The notes under the pieces were generated by a model. It was not told where the DNA came from. It saw nothing but the letters and a program-made list of their open reading frames with translations, and searched no databases. 64,000 nt of DNA from Notamacropus eugenii (lineage: Eukaryota; Chordata; Mammalia; Diprotodontia; Macropodidae), in NCBI RefSeq assembly GCF_028372415.1, contig NC_092875.1:57028919-57092918 (forward strand), read 5' to 3'. Position numbers and translations under genes: made by a program. The stretch's first letter is position 1. Each line of letters begins with the position of its first letter. Shown in pieces: positions 1 through 12,800 of the stretch.

Positions 1-145
1 GCCTTGGTTTCCTTATCTGTAAAATGGGGTCAATGGTAGTGCCTACCTCCCAGTGCTGTTGTGAAGATCAGATGAAATGGTAATTGTAAAGCCCTTAGAG
101 CAGTGACTGGAATCTGGGAAATGCTATTTAAATGTTAGCTACTAC
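1..145 (+). repeat. SINE fragment cut by the window edge
   Basis: Starts in the TTTCCTTATCTGTAAAATGG block and runs through the typical SINE tail (gatgaaatggtaattgtaaagcccttagagcagtg). Confidence 0.6.
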
Positions 146-359
146 ATTGTAGGGAGAGACCCAGGAACAGCCCTCAGAACAGAAAATAAGTCAGGCTTTG
201 AAGCAAACCCTCAAACAGGAAGTATGTTAGAGAAGAGCCTGGGTTCTGGGACATACTCCATCTCTTAAAGGCTGGATATGCCTAAGTCTCTAACCCTATA
301 ATCCCTCTCAGGGATCCCTTCTCTAACCATCACTCATTCTGATTACAGCTAAAGGACAT

Positions 360-428
360 GTGTACACGTGTGTATGTATGTGAGTGTGTGTATGTATGTG
401 TGTCTGGGTGTGTGTGTGTGTGTGTGTG
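360..428. repeat. Imperfect (TG)n/(TATG)n microsatellite
   Basis: Runs of TG interrupted by TATG units. Confidence 0.9.
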
Positions 429-711
429 AATGCCACCTGCTCCCTTGAGGGAAGGTCTCTAAGGTCCTGGCCATGGATGACAAAGGGCTTTGACAAGGTC
501 CAGATCAGGCTGAGAACTTTCCCTGTTCAAAGGTCAGAGGCAGGAACAGTCTGGCCCTAACCCTGCCATGACCCTGTCCCTTTGTCCTCAAAGGTGTTTA
601 GCCCCTCAGCATCTGCCTGGGGGAAGAGTGGCTTTCTGAAAGGGAAGATGGGGGTTCCCCTAAACAGATCCCCCTCCCCACCTCCCTCTCACTCCAGTCC
701 CTAGTACTCAC

Positions 712-867
712 TGGGGTCACAGTCATCGATGTCCCTCTCACAAGCGGTTCCACTATAGCCTGGGTCACAGGTGCAACTGAAGCCCCCGTGAAAGTTGATG
801 CAAAAGCCGTGGGGGCCACAGGGCCTGGACCCCTCACACTCGTCGATATCCTGCTCACAGTGTGGGC
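712..867 (-). CDS. NOTCH3: NOTCH3 exon 16 (human numbering): EGF 21 and start of EGF 22
   Basis: 156 bases, same as human exon 16; phase 1 to 1. Reads [20 protein letters not shown], then [10 protein letters not shown] at the end. Acceptor GTCTCCAG, donor CCA/GTGAGT. In this gene its first four codons (GPHC) would supply the sixth cysteine of EGF 19 when joined directly to exon 14, since the EGF 20 exon is missing. Confidence 0.95.
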
Positions 868-3800
868 CTGGAGACAGAAAGGCACCCAGTAAGCTGCCTG
901 GATGGGGAGCAATGAGCTATCAGGGGCCAGTGGGGGAAGGGAAGCCAGAAAAGGCTTTGGGCGTGAATGGAGCCTGGGAAGTATCTGGGAGACAGAGGAA
1001 GATGAGAGGAACCTAGGAGATACAATGAGAGGAGCCCAGGGGCCAGCGGGCATGGGGGGATTGGCAAGGGCCTGGGGGAATGGGGGATGCCACAGGCCCA
1101 GTGAGGGTAGGAAGGACAAAGGGAGAAGGGGAGAGAGTCTCCATGAGGGCCCATGGGGCCCAGGAGAGTGAGGACAGTGGGGTTTAGAGACGGGGGTGTC
1201 AGGCACAGACCCTGCAGGCCCTCAGGGCAGGTGCAGCGGAAGCCATTGATGTAGTCGGTGCAGGTGCCTCCAGCCTGGCAGGGGTTAGACTCACACTGGT
1301 TGTGGTTCTGGTCACAAGTGGGCCCAGTCCAGCCCGGCTCACACTCACAGCGGTGCCTGGAAAGAGGGACAGGAGGGAGAGGCAGTGGTAGGAATGAAAA
1401 GGACCACCTAGAGGGGGAGCCTGGGAAATCCAGAAATGGAAGAGAAAAGGAGCTAGGGGATGGAGGTGGGGGAGGACTGGGGGGAGAGAAGAGAGGGAGG
1501 AACTGAGGTTGGGAGGGTAGGTAGAGCACAGTGTGGTGGAGGTGGGGGAAGAGAAGGGAGACTTACTGGGGGGAATAGCACAGGATCACAGAATTAGGGG
1601 CAGGAAGGACTTCAGAGAACATCAAATCCAATTTCCTTATTTTACAGATAAGGAAACTAAGAAAAGTAGGTGACTTATCCACAGTTACACAAGCTAGAAA
1701 GAATTAAGGGAGAAAAGAAGGGAAAGGGAAAACAACTAATGGAGGGGGCAGAGCTCACCCACTCAGGTCATCATGGCAGGTGCCATGGCTGCAGGGGTTA
1801 CTGGCACAGGGGTGGCGCTGAGCATGGCACAGAGGGGGCAAAAAGCCAGGTGGGCAGAGGCAGTGGAAGCCATTCTCCCCGTCCACACAGGAACCACCTT
1901 CCCCACAAGGGTTGGATGAGCACTCATTGATCTCCACGTTGCAGAGCGGCCCTAGAGGGAGAACAGGAACGGAACTTGTATCATCTCTGTGCCCCAAGCA
2001 GAGAAGTCTACATCCTAGACCTTCTCCTGCCCAAGTTCCAACCCTGTCAGCAGCACCCCCACCTGTGAAGCCTGGCTGGCAGATACAGTCATAACGGTTG
2101 ATCCCATCCTGGCAAACTCCATAGTCACAGGGGTTGCTGGCACAGTCATCATGGTTGACTTCACAATTCACCCCTGGACGCAGAGAAGAATTAACAGGCA
2201 GTTGAAACCTGCTGCCCCCTCCCCAGGCTCCCCTTTTAACATCCCTCCCCACCCCAAGCCCTCCTCCAAGGCATTCCCCACCCTTTCCCCAGCCTTCTGC
2301 AGAGTCCCACCTGAGGTGCCCGGGGGGCAATAACACAGGTACTTATTGACAAGGTCAAGACACTTGGCGCCATGTTGACAAGGCTGGCTGTGGCACTCGT
2401 CCAGCTGGCTTTCACAACGGCTGCCCGTGTACCCAGGGGCACAGGCACAGGAGAAGCTGGCGATGCCATCCACACAGCTCCCATGATGGCAGGGGTCCGG
2501 GGAGCAGTCATCCACATTATTCTCACACAGTGGACCCTCAAAGCCTGTCACAGGGCCAGGCAAGCAAGATCACCTCAGGAAAAAGAGAGGCCTTCACCTC
2601 CTCCCCGAGGGCCACTCTCCTTCTCAAACCCTATGACCAGACCCCATCAGAGGCCCGGGTCCGGCCCAACACTCACCCTCAAGCAAGATCACCTCAGGAA
2701 AAAGAGAGGTCTTCACCTCCTCCTCGAGGGCTGCTCTCCATCCCAAACCCTACAACCAGGCCCCCTCAGAGGCCTGGGTCTGGCCCAACACTCACCCTCA
2801 GCACAACGACACTCATATCCATCAGGCTGGTCCACACACTTGGCCCCGTTGTGGCACGGTGTGCTGGCACACTCATCTACATCCAGCTGGCACATCATAC
2901 CACTGAAGCCTGGACGAGGATCAGATGCATAGTCAGCAACCCAGGGTGATTCCCAACCTGCTCCTTCAAAGAGTCTCACCAGGGCATCCTCCAAACTATG
3001 TTCTTCTCCCACCATAGGCTCCTCACCTGAGGGGCAAGTGCAGCTGAAGCCATTCACTCGGTCATGACACTGTCCACCATTCACACAAGGGCTACTTTGG
3101 CACTCGTCGATATCCACCTCACAAAAGGTACCTGTGAATCCTGAGTCACACACCACCCCCCCCATGAGGTTTTGTGAGCCCACTGTCCTCCAGAATGGCC
3201 CCATCCTACCAATCCAACCTTGGCCTTTCCCTCCTTGAATCACTCATCCACCCATCCAGACCCCAAAAGGGAGGGCAGCACAGAGAAAACCCAGGTAAGG
3301 GATGGAAATACAGACACTGCTGCCCAGCTAGGCATGCACCAAGGAGCCCAGGGAGCTTCACCTGGTGAGGCGTATTGTTCATCTCTACCATAGTTCACAT
3401 TTCCAAAGTAGGTAAACTCTTACACTTGCCCCACCACTCCCTGGGCCCCCTGGGTCCAACCTTACAGTCCAAGTCTCAGTCTCATATCCTCTGAGCCCTC
3501 CTCCACCAACCCAGTCCTGGATCTGAACCCAGCTCCTACCTGCCATGCAGATGCAGGTAAACTGTCCGATTCTGTCAAGGCAGGTGGCCTGATTGTGACA
3601 GGGTCCAGAGAGGCACTCATTTATATCTGTCTCACATCGTGGGCCTGTGTACCCACGCCCACACTGGCACTGGAAGGAACCTTGTGTGTTGACACATTTC
3701 CCAAAGTGCTCACATGGGTTGGCACCTACAACGGTATAGACTGGTGAATACCAGCATGCATACAGCCACAGTCCCTCCTGATCTGTAGCCAGCCCAGCTC

Positions 3801-6800
3801 TGTTCTGTGGCCTTACCAATGGAGCATTCATCCACATCTTGGTCACAGGCCCCCCCTGTGAAACCTGGGGGACAAGTGCAGATGGCACGCCCATTCACAG
3901 GGTTAGTGTCACAGATGGCATCTTCATGACATGGATTACTGACACAGGCATCATCCAGGTGGCACAGGAGCCCTGTGAGTGGCAATCAGTGAGACTCAAG
4001 ATCCCTAGTGAGCTCACCCCAGAACCCTGTCAGAAGGGAAAGAGTGGGCACCTGACCAGGGCCACCACAGAGAGCCAGAAGAACTCAAGGAATAGGGACC
4101 CCAAGGAACAGCACCAGGAGAAAGGGAGCCTAGAGAGTCTCGAGGGTAGGACAAGGAGTGGGGAAAAGGAGCACCTATAGCTGAAGATGGAAGGAGCAGG
4201 ATGTGGCCTCACCAGTCTTGCCCATAGGACAGGCACAGTAGAAGGAAGCCACCCGATCATGACACGTGGCTCCGTGGAAGCAGACAGCTGTGGCACAGTC
4301 ATCGATGTTCTCACTACAGCTCTCGCCCGTCCAGCCATTGACACAGACACAGCTATGCCCTCCATGGGTATTGAAGCAGGTGCCCCCATTGTGACAGGCA
4401 TTTGGCTGCAGCTGGCATTCATCTACGTCTTCTGTGCAAAACTGACCTGAAGGGAGACAGGGAGGGCTGTAGGGCCAGATGAACACTGGGCTGCCCGGCA
4501 CCCTGCCCACCAGACCTATACCTAGCTAGAAGCTTTAGCATCTTGAGCAAGTAACATGAAGGATGCTTGGGCCAAATGGCATGAAATATTCTCTTGGAGA
4601 GGCCAGTGGGAGGATGAATGGTTTGGGAGAAAGTTCAACTACAATGGCGCCTGCCAGCTGCTACTTACTTCCATTTTCACTCATTATTCTTATGAGAGAG
4701 ATGCTGTTGTTTCAAATTGTTTCAGGGCTGCAAGTACTATCATCCCCCCTCTGCAATTCAGCACCCCAGGAACAAAGCCCAGGTTATTGCACCCTAGGTC
4801 CGGGTGTGTCACCCGCCCAGTTTTTATCTTTCCTCTTCCCTGCCCCTAAGCTGGGCCTAGTCCCAGGGCTCAAAGGAGAGCAGTGATGAAAGGACACAGG
4901 CCCCAAGCCCACCCCAGCTTTGGAGCATAGTTTAGGCCAATTCCCCACCTGTCCACTCTGGGGGGCACTGGCAGTTGTATGTGTTGACACCATCTACACA
5001 AGTAGCTCCATTCAGGCAGCGGTGCCTTGGACAGTCATCCACATTGACCTCACAGTCATGCCCTTCAAAGCCTGTCATAGCATAAGAAGGAGAAAGAAAA
5101 GAGAAATCTCATGGTCAACCTTGGCTGGGGGTAAGCGATTCTACCTCCTGGCCTGAAGAAATCACACATGGAAGTGTAATAGGAAGAGAGGTCTTGGCTC
5201 AGGCGACAATTGCTTCCTTCCTCACATAAGGCAGCTTCCTGCCCATTTCCTGATTCTAGCCCCACAGGAGGCCATGGCACGGAAGTCCAGGGGCCAGCAG
5301 CATTCATGTGAGCATGGTATCCTTCCCTCCCTTACCTCCCTTGGGAAGTTAGCAGCTCACCAGGCAGGCAGGCACAGTCATATGTGAACTCCCCAGTCTG
5401 GTGGCAGGTGCCCCCATTACGACACTGGGAGGGGGCACATGGGGCTGAAGGACTCTCACACAGAGGCCCAGCATAGCCTGCTGGGCATTGGCAGCGGAAA
5501 GAGCCAGGGACATTGATGCAAGTGCCCCCATGTTGGCACCCGGTGCCCACCCGGCACTCATCCACATCACTACGGCAGGTGCGGCCTTGGTAGCCAGGTG
5601 GACAGGTACAATTGTAACGATTGTGGTTGCTGGAGCAGCGGCCTCCATTGGCACAGGGGTTATTGGCACAAGGGTCATTTAGGGAACAGTCCTGTCCTGC
5701 AGGGAAAGGAAAGAGACAGAAATACAAGGTGGGCCCAGGCCCAGGGGATCCAGCCTGGATAGAATACAGTCTAAGACCAGGCTTCATCCCAGCTGCAGCC
5801 CCTTACCTCGGAATCCCCGGGGACAGATGCAGGAATACTGGACAGTGCCCTGAAGCAGGGAGCTCTTACACGTGCCCCCATTGGTACAAGGACCATGGTG
5901 GCATGGGTCTGCAAACTGGCACCGATCTCCCATCAGCCCTGGATGGCACCTGAAGGGCAGAGAAGCACCCAGGATGAGGGGGTACAAGGGCAGATGGCCT
6001 CCTCACCAGGCTCAGGCAGAGCCCCAAGCTCATCAGTATGGGAGTCTGGGAGGGAGGAAGCATGAAAGGGGAAGGGTGAGTGGAGAGGGGCTCTGTGATG
6101 CCAGTCCTGAAGTCTTTCTGTACTCCTACTGTCACTGGGAGGAAAGGCCCTCAGGGCCTTTGCTCTCACCACACACAAGCAACAAATGAACAATTCATCT
6201 AGAATTCTCTCCTGCTTTGACAAAGCACTTTCCTTCAAAGAGCCCCATGAGGCAGGCAACATGCATATCCAACCCTCCTCCCCATTTTACAGAAGAGGAA
6301 ACTGAGGCTTGGGGGTTGTTTCTTGCCTAAGATCACACTGATCAGATGATAGCTGGACGGCAAACCATCCAATCCAATCCAACACTTAGTAAGGATAACT
6401 AGGGGCCAAGGGAACAGAATTCACACCACCTCAGATCTCAAGGAATTTCAAGTTTATTGGGAAGATCCAAGTGAACGAGTTAAGTAAATACAAGATAACT
6501 GGAGGGGGAGGAAGCAGAGGGGGCCCTAAGTCTAGGGGAAAGGCTTGTCTTCTCACCCCCAAGGTCTCCTGGTGGGAAGTGAAGACAAGAGACACCCCGG
6601 GGCAGCAAGTCTCCCCATACAGAAAGGGAGCTGGGCTTTCTGCATACAGGAATCACGGAATATGTGTTTATTGAATCAGATTTGGGTGGAGGGCAGCAGA
6701 GGGGGCCCGAAGTCGGACAGTGATTACTGATGAGAAGCGGGCTAAGCCAAAGTCAGCCACTGGGAGAGGCACTCAGCCTGGACGGAAAGTAACTGAAAGC

Positions 6801-9800
6801 AGACCTCGGGAAGGGGCTGAGGCAGGGAGAGGCAAGGAGGTGGGGTGAGGAGGGGCCCCAGAAGGGCTCAGCTCCAGCGTCCCCAACTCGGCCCTAGGGG
6901 CAGGGTAGCAGCCTGGGCATGTGCAGTGAGCGAAGCTTCCTTCCCTGGGGAGGCGGGGAGAAGCATGGCAGGGATGCCTGGGTCCCTTCTCTCTCCCCCA
7001 ACCCCCTCCCTTGGAGTCAGGTCCCTCAGGGGCTGTGCCTGTGACTCTGAGCACAGCACTGTGGGAATGGGGAAGGGCTCCAGCCCTAGGCCCCGGCCTA
7101 CCCAGTGGGGTGGGGGTGGGGAGCAGAACTGACAGACTCACGGCCCCAGGTCCTTTCTCACGCTCCTTTCCCCTTCCCAGCCCAGCCGAGCCCAGCCCAG
7201 AGCCTTTCCAACCAACCGGTTTAGCTGGTTTCAACCCAAACTCCGACCCTGGCCCCGCCCAGCCTAGACATGCCCTCCTCTCCCCCCACCTCCACTCTTC
7301 TCCCACACGGAACTGAAAGGTTTATAGCTGGAGAAGCCTTTCATCCGACCACTACCCAACCCCTTCCCCATTTTACAGATGAGTACACTGAGACCCAGAG
7401 GGACGGAATAATTTCCCCAGAGTCACACTGCAAATTCAAATTCAAACCCATGTCCTCGGATTCCAATATATATGTCTTTTCTAGTCACCTTGCAGACCTA
7501 ATACCTCCTCAGGGCAGAGAGTAAGAAGGGGGCAGGGTTGGAGGAGGGGAGGAGCAGGGATGGAGTTTGCTGGACCCTCTGAAGTGTCTAGAGCAGGGGT
7601 GGGGAACCTGTGGCCTCGAGGCCCCATGTGGCCCTCTAGGTCCTCTAGTGCAGCCCTTTGACTGAATCCGACTTCTAGGCTACAGAAGTCAAGATTCAAA
7701 GGGTTGCACTTGAGGACCTAGAGGGCCACATGGCCTCCGAGCCACAGGTTCCCCACCCCTGGCAGGAAAAGCACGGCGCTGGTGGAAGATGGTTCCTGAT
7801 CCCAAGAAATCCAGGCCAGCTGCTGGGATTCCCAGTGATTCACCTGTTCTGGGGGCGGGGCTCATCCACCTGTCCCACACATTCCGAAACACACCTCAAG
7901 GTAGGGGGCAGAGCCAGGGGGGGTGGGTGGCTTCTAAAGCGCATGTGCAGTTTCCTACAACCGCTTCCCACCCTACTTCAAGCTACCTGGGGCCCAGGTG
8001 GGAGGCTTGCCTTTTCCCCCCCAGCCATCCCTCATAGCAGTGACCTCACTCAGCCTCCCTCCCAAGATATCCAGTGCATGCCTGTACATGGCAGGGGCGC
8101 AGCTGTTCCCCAACCTCTTCTCCTACTAGCCCATGGCCTTGCCCAGTCCTTTGTCGATGCCCATTGTAGATGTCCTTCCTATCCTGGGGATGGATGGGTG
8201 AGATGCTATGCAATGTCCTGCTCCAGCATCACCTCCTACAGAAGACTTCTCCTGATCCCTTCAGCTCCTACTGACTCCCCCCACCCCCAAATTATCTTGG
8301 ACTTATTTCTGTTTTGTATTCATGGTGGATAAAGCTTAGATGACCTACCTCAACTGGAAAAACCTGGGTCTGAGTCCCCCCTCTGACATATACCGGCTAC
8401 CAGCTGTCTTTATAAAAGAGTGTGTATGTCCACACACATGCAAACATATATGTGTGGGAGAAGGTAGGGGGCATATACATTTACAATTGTACTTACTGGT
8501 TGCCCCATTTGAACGTCAGTTCCTTGGGAATAGGAATTATTTTATTCATTGTATCTGCATCCTAGATACCTACCAGTTCTTGACAATGTACTAGGGACTT
8601 TCTACACACGTGGTGATTGATTCTGGACTAAAACTCTAGGCAGTCTCTAAGACAGCAGGTGTGTGGCCTGGATTGGTAGAAATTCCTTATTCAGGGGTCC
8701 CTATCTCTGTTTACTATACTTATAAGCCAACTTAGCCTTGGTCAGTGGTAGATTCAAAGTCAAAAAGACCTGAGTTCAAATCAAGCCTGTCAGGGTGACC
8801 CCACTAAGCAAAGTCATTTGATTTCCTCATCTGTAAAATGGACATAATAAAAGGATCAGATAAAAAAACACATATAAAGTAAATAAATGGCATATAAATG
8901 GTAATTACTGTTAGGCTGTTGTTTCCCCTGAGAGAATGTGAGCTCCTGTGAGAACAAGGAATTGTTTTCTGTCTTTGTATCCATAGTGCTTAGCAAACTG
9001 CCTGGCACATAGTAGGCACTTTAAAATGCTGATGGATCGATGAATTAAAAATCAGAGTCTCACTGTCAGTTGGTTTGGAGCAGGGATGTTCATTTATTAG
9101 GAAAATTGTAGGGGGTTGGACAAGATATCATCTGAGCTCCCTTGCAGCTGGGAATGTCTGTGACTCTGGGAACAGGCCTCTGAACCCAGGTCTGCTACCC
9201 TGTTCCCTTGGGCAAATCAACTTGCTTTTCCAAGTCTAGATGATCTCCAGGTTCCAAACCCTGCAATTCTCTAAGTACATTCCCTGGATGTCTCCCTGGA
9301 AAGGGCAGGCTGGCTCTCCCTGGCATCAGATCTTGGGATCCTCCCTTACCCCCCCAAAAAAAACCTCAGGGTCATTCCTGGGGAGAAGGTGCAAACACAG
9401 CAGGGAAGCCACAATGCTGTGACAAGGGTCAGAGGGAAAGAATTGCCCCCACCAAGGGAACACATGCAGGGGGTACAGGAGGGGATCAGAGAGAGAGGTA
9501 GCTCAAGGGCCAAATAGAACTTAATGAACATCAGAGTATCAGTCCTCTTCTCCTCATCACTAACCAAAAATTGCTGACCAAGGTTGTGGAGCCTAGGGGT
9601 AGCCTAGTATCACAAAGCACTAGATTTGGGTTCAAATGCTGGGTTTTTGCCACTTGTGATCTTGGGCCAAAAACTGAACCTCCCTGACCTTGTTTCTTCA
9701 TCGAATGAAGGAGCTGGACTAGAGATGGTCTCTAAAGTCCCTTCCAACATCAAACTGTAGGCTCCTGTGAATCCTTTCCTCTAATTCTGGATCATTCTGC

Positions 9801-12800
9801 CTGGCCTCCCCTCCCCGCTCCGCTCCTTTATTCCAAGAAGAGGTTGGGGAAGTCAGCCTGGGAAGGATTAATTTAGCTACTCCCTAGGGCTCTTCCCTGA
9901 CTTCCTCTCTATCTCCTTCAAGTCCCCAAGCCCACAAACCTCCCAAGGATGGTGAAGCATCTTCTGGCCCCCAAATCATCCCCCCACCCTCACTCACAAA
10001 CAGGCAGCTTCCCCATTGGACAGCAGGGCACATCGGCCTCCATTCTCACAGGGACTCTCTCCGTCCAGGCACTGGGAGGCTGTGGGGAGAAGGGAAAAGG
10101 ATAGTCCATCAGTCTATTCTAAGAAAGGCACCAGAGGGAAACTGAAGGCAGAAAGAGATACATTCCTCTCCATACACAGACACACAGACACACACACACA
10201 CACACACACACACCCCTCCCAACTCCCAAATAGGAATGGCCCTGGGGCCCAGACATCCTGCCTTTCTCATCCATGCTCTTGGAACCCAGACTTTCCTAGG
10301 CTTGACTCCTATCCCCTACCCCCTTGAGCCAACAGCTGCAGGCTGAGGCTACTGGGAAGAAGGAGATTTGGGGGCATGGCAGAGGAAGCATCCCCCTCCC
10401 AAACTTAGGGAAGTTCCCACGGCCACTACCCCCTACCAGCTGTTTGGGCAGCCTAGGCACCATTGTGCTCTGCAGCTGTTGCTACCACCTGGGGCTCTGT
10501 GCCCCCCACTCTGGCTAAGCCTGGGGGCAGGGAGTGAGGTTGATCAGAGGAAACCTCTGGCAGGGGGAAGGGTATATAAAACCAGTGCCAGCCAGATGTG
10601 GGAGGCTCCCTGGGGCCACCTAAGCTGCAGGGGAAGAAAATATGGGATGGAGCAGCTAACTGAAGGCCAGGAGTTAAGTTCTAAGGGAGGAAGATGTCCA
10701 GAGTCAGGACACCTGAGGAGGGGTGGGGAGAGGATGCAAGGCTTGGGGAAAAGGGTGCCTCTGTCCTCTGGAGGGGAAGGATGAGAAATGTTTGTAGAAG
10801 ACTGAAAAGAGAAGAGACATTTGGTTTCCACTTGTTTATAGCATGACCACAAGACCTTTCTCCCAGAATTCCTGGTTACACCTGCATCACTCATCTCAAG
10901 CCAGCCAATCAGTCCTTTAATGACACCTCCAGTGTCTGTTATTATCATCTTCACTCCCATTTGTACACCTCTATCAGGTACCTTTCCCTACTCCATACAG
11001 TCCCATGTGGTAGATGGTGCCAGATTAGCCTTTCTTCTTAAGAGAAGTTATTCAAAGAGCTTACGTCACTTTCCCCTAGCCACACAGCTAGAGTGGCTGG
11101 TATTTGATTGCCCAATCAAGCACCATGCTGTAGGTTTTCTCAGCCAAGTGTGGACAGAGTAAGTGGACAGTGCCTAGGGTGGGCAGTGTTCTTATGGGGC
11201 ACTCTATATCTCGTAGCCCAGGGAGACAGGGCAATGATTGCTGCGTAAAGTGGGGAAAGCAGGAAAGCCCAGACTCAGTTTTGGACCAAGTTTCAGGACG
11301 AATTCTGCCACTAATTTACTGTGTATGACCTTGGGCAAATCAAATGACTTCCGCTGGCTTCAGTTTCTTCATCTGGAAAACGGATAAAATCCCACTTTTC
11401 TTTCTCATGCCACTTTTAAGTAGGATAAGAGTTGAATTTTCTCAGCCTTCAGGGAGTGGGGTTTTTTGTTCACTTCCTATGTGCCCCCTGCTCCAAAAGT
11501 GGAGTGGAGGAAGTTAAACGGGGTGGGGGGGAGGCATCTCAGAGCTTGGCACAGCCTTTCCCAGGCTACTGTGCCAGGAAGATGGGGCAGGGCTGTGCCC
11601 TGGAGAAAGGCTACAAAAAGTGGGGAGGGCAGAACCGAAGCCCAGGGATCAGCTCCATAGTCTCTCAAGTCCTACAAGTTCCCACAGAAGTGCCAGCCAG
11701 GGGTCGAGGCCCAATGCCCTGCCCATTGGGGTGGGCTGGCCCCAGCCCCCTGTATTCTCCAGCCCTTTGGTAACCCCCCTCCCCGCCGAGCCGCTAGTAA
11801 GACCCAGGATGGGCCGCCGCCCCCGCATCTGGGCTGCGGCCCCGCAGCTGCTGCGGACTCCCCTCGGCCCCCTCCCCTCGGGCCGGCCAGCCAGCCCGGA
11901 GTTGGGGAGGGGGTGCGTACATTCCGGCATTGTCTGCGAGAAGAAAGGGCCAGGACCGAGGCGAGCGAGCCGAGGGGGAGGGAGTGTCTAGACGGCGAAG
12001 CCATTGTCCCCGAAGGGGGGAGGGGGAGGGGGCAGAAGACCCCCGAGCTCCGAGCAGGGAGTTCTAGGGATTCCCCCACTCCTGGCCCTGCTCTCCCGCA
12101 CTCCCTCACCTCTGGAAGAGCACATGGGCAGCCCCGGACCCTGCCGCTTCCCAAATCCTTCCCACACCATGCAGGGCACGGGGGCGCGGGGGGAGGGTTC
12201 CCCGGGAAAGTGGGAGGGCCAGAGCCGGAGTCCGAGCAGGGGAGCGAGGAAGCGGCCCGGAGGGGGAGACCCGGGGAGACCCGCTCCGGGCTCCGGGCTC
12301 CGGCTCTTGCCGCGCTCAGGCCCTGGGAAGAACTTTGCTCTGAGTAAATAGAAAGTGGAGAACTTCTTCTCCCGCAGCCCGGACGACCCCCTCCCCCCGC
12401 GGCCGCCCCTCCCCCCGCGCCCCCAGACCAGCGAGCCCGCCGCCGCCGCCGGCGACCTGGGCCGGCCCGCATGAAGGGGCCCTTTGTGCCGGGGCCGCGG
12501 GGCCCCGCGGCCTCCCCCCGAGGAGGGGGAGGAGGAGGGGGCGCGGGGGAGAAGGGCTGGCGGCAGAGCCCGTTCCCAGGCTCCGGGACTGACCGCAGGG
12601 CAGCACAGGGCAGGGCAGGGGGCGGCGAGAAGAGGGGGACGCCCCCGTCGGCCCCCCAGCCCCACTCCCCTCCCTCTCCCCCCAGTACAGGAGGAGGGAG
12701 GGGGTGCGCTGGTCTGTCCCACAGGGCTCGCGATTTCCCCCCTCCGCGCTCGGCCGCAGCGCCCCCGCCCCCCCTCACCTGCAGCCGCAGCTCCCGAAGA

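Larger units (their letters stand above)
1..711 (-). other. NOTCH3: NOTCH3 intron after exon 16 (partial)
   Basis: No further EGF exon is visible before the left edge. Contents: a SINE fragment (1-145), a TG-rich microsatellite (about 360-428) and plain intron sequence. Confidence 0.8.
5950..9997 (-). other. NOTCH3: NOTCH3 intron 2 (about 4 kb)
   Basis: Contains SINE fragments (about 6220-6360, 7330-7470, 8741-8910, 9600-9770), a palindromic hAT-like MITE (7594-7761) and an L2 3' end (8920-9045). Between 6400 and 7330 and between 7760 and 8740 I see no gene and no confidently named repeat. Two short stretches near 6513 and 6697 share a 19-base block, GCAGAGGGGGCCCxAAGTC. Confidence 0.75.
10080..12778 (-). 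other. NOTCH3: NOTCH3 intron 1 (about 2.7 kb)
   Basis: Left part holds a (CA)n run and two SINE fragments (about 11000-11110 antisense, 11270-11420 sense). Right part (from about 11760) lies in the CpG island. A canonical GGTATATAAAA at about 10570 is on the strand opposite to the gene and has no supporting transcript features. Confidence 0.75.

Noticed and set aside
10565-10585. TATATAAAA box in NOTCH3 intron 1
   Set aside because: Wrong strand for NOTCH3 and no gene downstream of it; a chance match.
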